Assembly (NCBI GenBank): GCA_017501225.1
Contig: JAFVXH010000023.1
Coordinates: forward strand, 1 to 38,367
Length of the DNA stretch: 38,367 nt
From: Clostridia bacterium
GTDB taxonomy: Bacteria > Bacillota > Clostridia > Oscillospirales > CAG-272
Direction of reading: 5' to 3'
The position numbers and the translations under genes were made by a program. Positions within the stretch are counted from its first letter, which is position 1. Each line of letters opens with the position of its first letter. Positions 32,444 through 38,367 of this stretch are shown one piece after another. The notes beneath the pieces were generated by a model. It did no database searches. It worked only from the letters and a program-made list of their open reading frames with translations, and was not told the DNA's origin.

Positions 32444-32511
32444 CTAATTATAGCCCAAAATGCTTGACAAAACGGGCTATATATGGTACAATTTAGACTA
32501 TATATAGCCCA
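32444..32511. promoter_or_regulatory. Three-site operator and divergent promoters (XRE / collagen-like lipoprotein)
   Basis: Sites: CTAATTATAGCCCA (32444-32457), the inverted GGGCTATATAT (32474-32484) and CTATATATAGCCCA (32498-32511). The last two form an 11-bp inverted repeat with a 15-bp spacer. The plus promoter TTGACA (32464-32469) and TACAAT (32487-32492, 17-bp spacer) has its -10 inside that spacer. The first site contains TATAAT on the minus strand (32447-32452), the likely -10 of the regulator gene. Confidence 0.82.
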
Positions 32512-32547
32512 TCGGCGATATAAAATTCAGTTTAAGGAGAAGAAAAC

Positions 32548-33936
32548 ATGAAAACGATCAGATTGTTGTCCATTTTTCTGGCTTGCATGATGTTGACGCT
32601 TTCGCTGGTTGCCTGTGTAGGTCCGCAGGGCGCACAGGGACCTCAAGGCCCTCAAGGTCCTCAAGGCGTGCAGGGCTTGCAGGGACCTAAGGGAGATCAG
32701 GGTGAGCCCGGTCCTAAGGGTGAGCAGGGAATCCAAGGCGTGCAGGGCGAACAAGGTCTGCAGGGAGAAGAAGGCCCTCAGGGCGAGCAAGGAATTCCCG
32801 GCGAGGATGGCAAAACTGCCGAATTCCGCACCAAGGACGGCTGGCTGCAGTGGAAGTACACGGATGAGAGCGAGTGGAAAAATCTTTACGAGTACGGCCC
32901 GACTGTAAACGACGTTTATTTCCCCGTTCCCGACGGCGTTCCCTCGGCTACCATCTCTACCTATTCCAGAACCGACAATTACGGCCTTGCGGGAGAGTAC
33001 ACCACCATCATTGACAAGAAATATGCCGTAGGCGCTACCGTGATGCTGAAGGCGACCGTCAACGAGGGCTACGTGTTCGAGGGCTGGTACGTAAGCGGCC
33101 AGCGCGTGTCCGAGGAGCTGGAATGCGCGTATACCGTATCGCAATACAATGCTGATATTGAGGCAAGATATGCCTTCTATTCGCTGACTGTGACCTCTAA
33201 TCTTGCAAAGCTTGGTCCTGCCGGTACGCATACCGCGATGACGGACAAGAAGATCACGCCCGGTACCGAGGTCGAGCTTGTCGCAACCGTGAACGAGGGC
33301 TACAATTTTGACGGCTGGTATATCGGCGACCGTTGCATTTCGAGATCGCTTTCCTTTACCTATACGATGGATACGTTTGACGCCGAGATCCGCGCCGAAT
33401 ACAGTGCGTATACGCTGACCACCGTTGGCAGAGCTAAGAATGCGAATGGGAATTTTGAAGACACCTTCGCGGCGGGAACCTATACCAAGTATACAAAGCA
33501 GAACGTATCCGTAGGCGAGGAGATCACGCTGACCGCAACCGTCAACAACGGCTACAACTTCGTCGGCTGGTATATCGGTGACGCGTGCGTCAGCACCGAC
33601 CTGACCTATACCTACACCATGGGTAGAGAAAACGTTGAGATCGTGGCGGTGTACGTTTATTATACCTTGACGACGCTGGCATCGTATAGCGACGAGAGAT
33701 ATTATTCGTATGAAATTTTCTACACCAGCTCCGGTTTGTATATCGACAAGGTTTACAAAGACGAGAGAATTTCGGTTGGGACGGAGATCACTGTAACTGC
33801 AAGAGCAATCGACGGATGGAGATTCGCGGGTTGGGAAACGGATGACGGCAGCTTCCTGTCGTCGGATATGACCTTCACATTCGAGATGTCGGCAGGAAAT
33901 CTCTGTCTGTATGCAAAATATACCTACGTAGAATAA
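32548..33936 (+). CDS. Collagen-like lipoprotein with InlB-type repeats
   Basis: A 462-residue exported lipoprotein. The signal peptide ends in the lipobox LSLVAC, making Cys23 the lipidated residue. Directly after it, residues 25-87 are 21 Gly-X-Y triplets rich in Gln, Glu and Pro (GPQGAQGPQ…), expected to form a collagen-like trimeric stalk. A short domain [18 protein letters not shown] follows, of the kind found after such stalks in Firmicutes. Four repeats of 75-90 residues with the pattern V-x-x-G-Y-x-F-x-G-W-Y (about 135-212, 213-288, 289-372, 373-462) are divergent InlB B-repeat/bacterial-repeat domains. AAGGAG precedes the ATG. It is controlled by the operator region upstream and ends in a strong terminator. 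An adhesion role is inference. Confidence 0.9.
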   Translation: MKTIRLLSIFLACMMLTLSLVACVGPQGAQGPQGPQGPQGVQGLQGPKGDQGEPGPKGEQGIQGVQGEQGLQGEEGPQGEQGIPGEDGKTAEFRTKDGWLQWKYTDESEWKNLYEYGPTVNDVYFPVPDGVPSATISTYSRTDNYGLAGEYTTIIDKKYAVGATVMLKATVNEGYVFEGWYVSGQRVSEELECAYTVSQYNADIEARYAFYSLTVTSNLAKLGPAGTHTAMTDKKITPGTEVELVATVNEGYNFDGWYIGDRCISRSLSFTYTMDTFDAEIRAEYSAYTLTTVGRAKNANGNFEDTFAAGTYTKYTKQNVSVGEEITLTATVNNGYNFVGWYIGDACVSTDLTYTYTMGRENVEIVAVYVYYTLTTLASYSDERYYSYEIFYTSSGLYIDKVYKDERISVGTEITVTARAIDGWRFAGWETDDGSFLSSDMTFTFEMSAGNLCLYAKYTYVE

Positions 33937-33960
33937 ATATAAATAAGTATTTGAGGATCA

Positions 33961-33989
33961 GGCTACCGCCTTTTGGCGGTAGCCTTTTT
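33961..33989 (+). terminator. Intrinsic terminator of the collagen-like lipoprotein gene
   Basis: GGCTACCGCC, loop TTTT, GGCGGTAGCC, then TTTTT. It begins 24 nt after the stop. Confidence 0.96.
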
Positions 33990-34054
33990 CTGTCAAAAAA
34001 GTCTGCAGACGGGAAAGAATCAAGAATCAAATCAAACAAAACGAAAGCTTGTAG

Positions 34055-34073
34055 GGGCGTGCATTGCACGCCC
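34055..34073. repeat. Short palindrome
   Basis: GGGCGTGCATTGCACGCCC, a 19-bp near-perfect inverted repeat, in the gene-free stretch between the lipoprotein gene and spoIVB. It resembles GGGCGTGCATTGCACGCCC-type intergenic palindromes I recall from other gut Firmicutes. Confidence 0.6.
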
Positions 34074-34115
34074 GCGCTTTTGCTCTCTTTCCGCCCTCTT
34101 ACCCCTGGCGCGGGA

Positions 34116-34140
34116 GCTCTCCCATAGGGAGAGCCTTTTT
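34116..34140 (+). terminator. Terminator-like hairpin
   Basis: GCTCTCCC, loop ATA, GGGAGAGC, then CTTTTT. It is not next to any stop codon, so it may be part of the composite intergenic repeat rather than a gene terminator. Confidence 0.5.
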
Positions 34141-34157
34141 GATGTTTCGCCGTTCTT

Positions 34158-34314
34158 AGCCTCCCTCCGAGAGGGGGGGGGACCGCCAAAGGCGGTGGAA
34201 GGAGAGTGCGAGCACGAGGTCATTTCATTTTGTAACGAAATGCGAGTGCTTCTCCCTGATTGCGCAAGCTCCTTCCGCCTCGCAGGCTCGCCACCTCCCT
34301 CTCGGAGGGAGGCT
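34158..34314. repeat. MITE-like imperfect long palindrome
   Basis: The ends AGCCTCCCTCCGAGAGGG (from 34158) and CCCTCTCGGAGGGAGGCT (to 34314) are exact inverted complements. The interior stays imperfectly palindromic (GGTGGAAGGAG on the left against CTCCTTCCGCC on the right) around a central CATTTC/GAAATG hairpin. It is non-coding; open frames through it are by-products. The type resembles non-autonomous inverted-repeat elements common in intestinal Clostridia. It sits 36 nt after the spoIVB stop. Confidence 0.75.
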
Positions 34315-34350
34315 ATCACAAGTTCTATCCAAGGTCGTTCCCTTTATTTT

Positions 34351-35529
34351 TCACGACCTCGCCATCAGCGGCATATTGACGAGCATATTTTCTAAGAAGA
34401 TGCCGTATCCTGTGGTGGGGTCGCCGACCAGTACGTGCGTCACCGCCCCCACGATCTTGCCGTTCTGAATGATGGGAGAGCCTGACATGCCTTGCACGAT
34501 GCCGCCAGACGCGGCGATCAGATCCTCGTCCGTGACGGTCACGGTGAAGCATTTCGAGCCCTTGGCGTCCTGCTTGATGCCCGAGATTTTTACGTCGTAT
34601 TTCTCCATTTTGTTGGTATCCAGCGTGCAGAGAATATAGGCATCGCCCTCCTGCAGGTCCTCGCGCAGCCCTACGGGCATAAGCTCGTTTTGACATTCGG
34701 GGGGATCGGTAAACAAGCCCCATACACCGCACGAGGAGTTACCGAGGAGCGTGCCCACCTTGCCTGCGTTGAAATAGCCCTTCAGCTCTCCGGGAGCTCC
34801 CGGCGCTCCCTTGACCACCGAGCTGATGGTGACGTCCGAAACGTTGCCACGCCGCATTTCGACAAGCGCCCCGGTTTCTGCGTCGCAGATGCCGTGTCCA
34901 AGGCCCGCGAAGGCTCCGGTTTCTGGCAGAATAAAGGTGACGGTGCCGATTCCCGCGCCGCTGTCCCGCACCAAAATGCCTGCCTTATACCGCCCCTCCT
35001 TTTCGCACCACGCAGGGGTCAGAGTCAGCTCGAGCTCCTCTTTTCCGCGCTTGCATCCAAGCTTTAGGGCATTCCCCTGACAGCCCTCGATCTGAGAATT
35101 GAGATCCGAAGCACCCGAGAGCGCATTTCCGTTTACTCGCAGAATGACGTCACGCTGACGCAGTCCCGCCTGTGTCGCGGGATTGACCTTCCCCTTGCCC
35201 GTTTCCACGTCACAGAATCCCACGACGCTGACACCCTCTGTAAAAAATTTAATACCGAAGGGCATCCCTCCGGGATATAAGCACAGCCCCTCCAGATCCT
35301 GACGCGACAGGGCGCCGCGTGCGTCGATTCCATCGGAATCGATCGCAAAGCCAAGATCAGGGGCGATTGATAAAATGGAAGAAGCGTTTTTGGACATTGC
35401 TTGGACGCTGATCGCGTCCTCCTCCTTTTTGGGAATGCCTTGCCCGAGCGAAGCACTCATCGGAGTCAGCAGTAAGGCTACCGCCGACAGAAAGCAGCCA
35501 AAAGCCTTCCATACGGAATGTTTGTTCAT
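34351..35529 (-). CDS. spoIVB: SpoIVB peptidase (stage IV sporulation protein B)
   Basis: A 392-residue serine protease of family S55 that signals from forespore to mother cell by activating pro-sigma-K processing. An N-terminal hydrophobic segment (about residues 8-27) leads to a PDZ domain (NPATQAGLRQRDVILRVNG, about 117-134) and the protease domain. Catalytic residues match the family: His212 in GLGHGICD, Asp334 in TVTDEDLI and Ser349 in QGMSGSPIIQ, with the Asp-Ser spacing of 15 seen in B. subtilis. The start at 35529 follows GAGAGG; the 44-residue upstream extension lacks a ribosome binding site and is rejected. Spo0A, its usual neighbour, is not next to it here. No sigma-G promoter could be assigned with confidence. 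Confidence 0.96.
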   Translation of the reverse strand: MNKHSVWKAFGCFLSAVALLLTPMSASLGQGIPKKEEDAISVQAMSKNASSILSIAPDLGFAIDSDGIDARGALSRQDLEGLCLYPGGMPFGIKFFTEGVSVVGFCDVETGKGKVNPATQAGLRQRDVILRVNGNALSGASDLNSQIEGCQGNALKLGCKRGKEELELTLTPAWCEKEGRYKAGILVRDSGAGIGTVTFILPETGAFAGLGHGICDAETGALVEMRRGNVSDVTISSVVKGAPGAPGELKGYFNAGKVGTLLGNSSCGVWGLFTDPPECQNELMPVGLREDLQEGDAYILCTLDTNKMEKYDVKISGIKQDAKGSKCFTVTVTDEDLIAASGGIVQGMSGSPIIQNGKIVGAVTHVLVGDPTTGYGIFLENMLVNMPLMARS

Positions 35530-35758
35530 AACTACCTCTCTATACAAAGCCACGGCGAGATCCGCCGCGGTGATTTTGGATTTTTTTCTTGTCAAACACG
35601 CATGTAGTGCGTTTGAGGCTGCTATTAATTTGTGCGCTTTTTCGGGCTTTATAAGTAACAATTATGTCCATGTCAGGGAGGATGAAAAAGGGAAAAGAAT
35701 GGGAAATCGCGGCGGCTTTGCTTTTGCTTGAGCATTTCCCTTTGATGGGAAACGCGCC

Positions 35759-35771
35759 AATTGTTACAATT
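35759..35771. promoter_or_regulatory. Perfect short palindrome upstream of the MarR promoter
   Basis: AATTGT-T-ACAATT, 13 bp, located 13 bp upstream of the -35 element. Candidate regulator site. The rest of 35530-35780 is AT-rich and gene-free apart from a CCACGGCG/CGCCGCGG hairpin near 35550-35570. Confidence 0.4.
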
Positions 35772-35783
35772 TTTCGACGGCAC

Positions 35784-35812
35784 TTGACAAACACCGAGGC
35801 ATCTGCTATAAT
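35784..35812 (+). promoter_or_regulatory. Consensus sigma-A promoter for the MarR/acyl-CoA synthetase operon
   Basis: TTGACA (35784-35789) and TATAAT (35807-35812), 17-bp spacer, both perfect. Confidence 0.93.
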
Positions 35813-35821
35813 AGTTCTGCG

Positions 35822-35834
35822 CAAAACGATTTTG
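35822..35834. promoter_or_regulatory. Palindrome at the transcription start (candidate MarR operator)
   Basis: CAAAA-CGA-TTTTG, perfect arms, centred about 16 bp after the -10 element and so covering the expected transcription start. Its position fits autorepression by the MarR protein encoded 35 bp downstream. Confidence 0.55.
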
Positions 35835-35868
35835 TGTAAGCTGCCGTATCGGGAAAGGAGGATTTTGC

Positions 35869-36408
35869 TTGGATCAGGAAGAATTGCACCCCGGGTTGAA
35901 TGAGCCAAACGCGGATCTGTTTCACACGCTGTGTGAGATGGCAGACGTTGGAAAATTTTTCCGCGCATATTGCTATCGCGAGGTCTTGGAGCTGGGGTAC
36001 ACCGTCAACGAGATCGATGTTCTGCTCTCCCTGAAGCAGCATCCCGAGAGAAACACCGTCAAGGGGATCAGCGAAACCATGCATCTTTCCAAGGGCATGA
36101 TCAGCCAGGCGGTGGAGAGTCTGCGGAAGAAGCAGCTTGTGCGTGTCGATCATAACGAGCACGACCGTCGCTCGGTGAAGATCCACCTCAATCAGGTGGC
36201 GCACCCCGTCTTAAAGGCACTCAAGGAATCCTCGGTCAGCTTCATGGAGCACCTGAGTCAGGGGATCCCGCGTGAGCAGCTCTTACAAATTTCCCAGGCA
36301 CTTACCCAGATGTGCAGCAATAAGGACAGCATGAAGCGCTCCGCGCGCAAGCAAAACGAACAACAATCATCAAGGAGGAGCCGCAAGGTCGGCGAACAGA
36401 TTTTATGA
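35869..36408 (+). CDS. MarR-family transcriptional regulator
   Basis: A 179-residue winged-helix regulator starting at TTG 35869, decided by AAAGGAGG seven bases upstream. The winged helix-turn-helix lies at about residues 45-105: VNEIDVLLSLKQHPERNTVKGISETMHLSKGMISQAVESL, with the wing NEHDRRSVKIHL that contains the family's D-R-R motif. The C-terminal 30 residues are basic and low in complexity. The gene overlaps the acyl-CoA synthetase by four bases (ATGA), so the regulator probably senses an acyl or aromatic compound activated by that enzyme and represses the operon. Confidence 0.92.
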   Translation: MDQEELHPGLNEPNADLFHTLCEMADVGKFFRAYCYREVLELGYTVNEIDVLLSLKQHPERNTVKGISETMHLSKGMISQAVESLRKKQLVRVDHNEHDRRSVKIHLNQVAHPVLKALKESSVSFMEHLSQGIPREQLLQISQALTQMCSNKDSMKRSARKQNEQQSSRRSRKVGEQIL

Positions 36409-38117
36409 GTCGCAAGCAACAAACCGAACGTATCTTTACTCCCATTGAAAGCATGAGCCATTTTGCCACAAAGATCGGCAAATTCGGTGACAAAACCGCA
36501 TACCGTTATTTTGATAAGGATCGCAACCTTTTATCCCTGACATACCGTAATCTTTCCGCAAAAATTTTGCAGCAGGCGGCAGGATATCATGCGGCAGGGC
36601 TTGCGGGCAAGAGAATTGCCGTCATCGGCGAGACCTCTGTCGAGTGGGTATGCTCCTACGTAGCAGCCATCGCATCGGGCGGTGTGGTCATTCCTATGGA
36701 CCGCGAGCTGGATGTTGAGCAGATCAAGGGCTTTTTCACCTTTGCCGAGGTGGATGCCGTCGTTTATTCCCGCTCCTTCAACGACAAATTCGCAACGCTT
36801 GCGAAGGATCATCCGACTGTCAGCCTTCAGATCCCCATGGCTCCCGTCAAGGGCACGTGGGAGAACGAGCCCACCATTCTGCCCTACGCAAAGCTGATGG
36901 AAATGGGCGAGGAGGCAGTTGCCGCGGGATATCGCTATCCTGAGGTGACGGATCTGAACCGTATGGTAGAGATGCTCTTTACGTCGGGCACGACGGGAAG
37001 CAGCAAATGCGTCATGCTGAGCGAGAAGAACATCGTGTCTGTTGTAAACTCCGCCTGCGCGACCGTGGATTTCTCCCCCGAGGATTCGATCGTATCGGTC
37101 CTTCCCATTCACCACACCTACGAGCTTGCCATCATGATCAGCGCGCTCAACTACGGTATGAACGTCGCCATCAACGACTCCATCAAGCACGTGCTCAAAA
37201 ACTTTGCGCTCTTCCAGCCCACGGGTCTTGTACTGGTTCCTCTGTTCGTCAGCACGATGAATAAGCGTATCTGGGACGAGGCGCGCAAGGGAGGAAAGGA
37301 AGCACTGCTGAAGAACATGACCAAGATATCCCGCGAGCTGCGCAAGATCAACTTCGACTTCCGCAAGACCATGTTCAAGCAGATCACCTCGGCGTTTGGA
37401 GGCAATCTGGAAAAGATCGTCTGCGGAGGAGCGGCGCTCAATCCCGAGCTTGCCGAGAACTTCGCGGAATTCGGCATCGAGATCTACGAGGGCTACGGTA
37501 TTACCGAATGCGCACCTCTGATCGCGGTCAGCCCCTACTACAATCCCAAGAAGGGCTCGGTAGGTCCTGCCGTTCCTTGCTGTCAGGTCCGCATCGAGGC
37601 GGATCACGTCAATGACAAGGGATACACCGAGGGTGAGATCCAGGTCAAGGGTGACAACGTCATGCTCGGATATTACAAAAATCCCGAGGAAACCGCAAAC
37701 GTCTTTACCGATGACGGCTGGTTCTGCACGGGAGATATCGGATACATGGATAACGATGGCTACATCTTCATCACGGGCAGAAAGAAGTACGTCATCGTGC
37801 TGGAGAACGGCAAGAACGTATTCCCTGAGGAGATCGAGGAATACCTCGACAGAATCGAAACGGTTGCCGAGAGCGTTGTCCTCGGACGCAAAACCGAGGG
37901 AAGTGACGAGATCGTTCTGACCGCTATCGTATATCCGCAGATGGATAAGTTCGAGGATCCGAAGGATCACGAGAAGATCGAGGCGGAAATCCGCGCTCAG
38001 GTCGCCAAAATGAATAAGAAGCTTGTCAGCTACAAGCAGATCAGAAACGTAACGTTCCGTTACGAGCCCTTTGAGCGCACCACCTCGCGCAAGATCAAAC
38101 GGCATCTGATCCGATAA
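36405..38117 (+). CDS. AMP-binding acyl-CoA synthetase (long-chain fatty acid--CoA ligase-like)
   Basis: A 570-residue adenylate-forming enzyme, activating a carboxylate (probably a fatty acid) to an acyl-CoA or acyl-ACP through an acyl-AMP. The P-loop-like motif LFTSGTTGSSKCVMLSEKN (about 191-209), IYEGYGITECAP (A5 core), DGWFCTGDIGYMDNDGYIFITGR (A7-A8, given here only as key blocks) and the C-terminal catalytic lysine in TTSRKIKRHLI are in place. A helical segment with KISRELRKINFDFRKT is typical of long-chain type ligases. It is coupled to the MarR gene upstream and followed after 13 nt by repeat copy 5. Confidence 0.93.
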   Translation: MSRKQQTERIFTPIESMSHFATKIGKFGDKTAYRYFDKDRNLLSLTYRNLSAKILQQAAGYHAAGLAGKRIAVIGETSVEWVCSYVAAIASGGVVIPMDRELDVEQIKGFFTFAEVDAVVYSRSFNDKFATLAKDHPTVSLQIPMAPVKGTWENEPTILPYAKLMEMGEEAVAAGYRYPEVTDLNRMVEMLFTSGTTGSSKCVMLSEKNIVSVVNSACATVDFSPEDSIVSVLPIHHTYELAIMISALNYGMNVAINDSIKHVLKNFALFQPTGLVLVPLFVSTMNKRIWDEARKGGKEALLKNMTKISRELRKINFDFRKTMFKQITSAFGGNLEKIVCGGAALNPELAENFAEFGIEIYEGYGITECAPLIAVSPYYNPKKGSVGPAVPCCQVRIEADHVNDKGYTEGEIQVKGDNVMLGYYKNPEETANVFTDDGWFCTGDIGYMDNDGYIFITGRKKYVIVLENGKNVFPEEIEEYLDRIETVAESVVLGRKTEGSDEIVLTAIVYPQMDKFEDPKDHEKIEAEIRAQVAKMNKKLVSYKQIRNVTFRYEPFERTTSRKIKRHLIR

Positions 38118-38130
38118 TAGATAATAAAAT

Positions 38131-38367
38131 GTGGGGGTGCTTTTTGTAAAAGCACCCCCACACCCCCGCAAAACCTTTTGGGAAAGGGTTTGTCAAATAA
38201 AAATTGAAGCTGCTGTGCCCCGTTCTTTGCTTTGGCAAGGATAGAGCACAGCAGCTTCTCTTTTATTCGTCCTATTTTTTAAGAAAGGTTCTTGGGGGTG
38301 TCGGGACCTTCTTGCAAGAAGGTCCTGACAAAAAAATAAGCAGGGGGTGCTTTTGGTAAAAGCATCC
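38131..38367 (-). repeat. Dispersed structured repeat, copy 5 (nearly complete, runs to window end)
   Basis: Inverted relative to copies 2-4. It begins 13 nt after the acyl-CoA synthetase stop with hairpin GGGGGTGCTTTTTG / AAAAGCACCCCC, then GCAAAACCTTTTGGG, AAAGGGTTTG, the long stem AAGCTGCTGTGC/GCACAGCAGCTT, AAGAAAGGTTCTTGGGGG, the perfect palindrome, a T/A-rich segment and the final hairpin, whose last bases (AAGCATCC) are cut by the window end or have one change. Confidence 0.93.

Noticed and set aside
33973..34395. Frames of 95-140 codons on both strands in the spoIVB downstream gap
   Set aside because: They run through the palindromic elements at 34055-34314, with no ribosome binding site and low-complexity products.
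35530..35661. 44-residue N-terminal extension of SpoIVB
   Set aside because: No ribosome binding site at 35661, whereas GAGAGG precedes ATG 35529 and the protein then begins with the expected membrane anchor.
35664..35903. 79-codon plus-strand frame upstream of the MarR gene
   Set aside because: It spans the perfect sigma-A promoter at 35784-35812 and the MarR ribosome binding site, and has no domain.
36531..38171. 546-codon minus-strand frame opposite the acyl-CoA synthetase
   Set aside because: Same mirror-register effect; the plus strand has all AMP-binding enzyme motifs.

Overview
This 38.4 kb window looks like a chromosomal segment from a spore-forming, anaerobic-type Clostridia bacterium with moderate to high GC (Oscillospirales/Christensenellales-like; this placement is inference from gene content and style, not from a search). 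Supporting signs are a SpoIVB sporulation protease, consensus sigma-A promoters that nearly all have a 17-bp spacer, GGAGG-type ribosome binding sites, occasional TTG/GTG starts, and families typical of Clostridia (CD1247-like zinc-ribbon protein, UPF0237/UPF0210 pair, DUF4430 lipoprotein with an ECF S component). I see no rRNA, tRNA, CRISPR array, transposase or prophage block.

Layout. 1-2136 (minus): a small sugar-phosphate operon (SIS isomerase, FSA/TalC aldolase, CBM9-like protein). 2376-2996 (plus): a YjbQ-family protein. 3276-8313 (minus): a probable operon hisS, alpha/beta hydrolase, ruvX, pyridoxamine kinase, membrane-anchored hypothetical, thiN. 8441-9571 (minus): efp followed by the CD1247-like protein. 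9764-13757 (minus): PH-like membrane protein, small ribbon-helix-helix-like protein, ABC ATPase with degenerate motifs, and a GldF-GldG-like permease fusion. 14015-15653 (plus): ACT-domain protein plus UPF0210. 16131-19388 (plus): serC, serA and an M28 peptidase. 19485-20790 (minus): a cobalamin-type riboswitch with a terminator, a DUF4430 lipoprotein and an ECF S component. 21069-22913 (minus): typA. 23138-24454 (plus): a HAD phosphatase and a phage-type protein of unknown function. 24853-31266 (plus): a giant exported, membrane-anchored repeat protein. 31363-32097: acyl-ACP thioesterase. 32175-33936: an XRE repressor divergent from a collagen-like lipoprotein. 34351-35529 (minus): spoIVB. 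35869-38117 (plus): a MarR regulator translationally coupled to an acyl-CoA synthetase.

The most distinctive DNA-level signal is a roughly 240-bp structured repeat present five times (1-172 partial, 3018-3257, 15672-15910, 20800-21039, 38131-38367). It is always intergenic, begins 8-30 nt after a stop codon, and occurs in both orientations. It carries two terminal hairpins, a central perfect palindrome, a long stem-loop and a T-run. Paired substitutions between copies keep the stems intact. It behaves like a mobile or amplified bidirectional terminator.

The most coherent functional inference is a cobalamin-controlled B12-uptake locus: promoter, riboswitch core, competing antiterminator/terminator, transcobalamin-like DUF4430 lipoprotein, ECF S component. 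The two large surface-protein genes (giant repeat protein and collagen-like lipoprotein) each have inverted repeats wrapped around their promoters, which suggests switched or repressed expression of the cell-surface layer.
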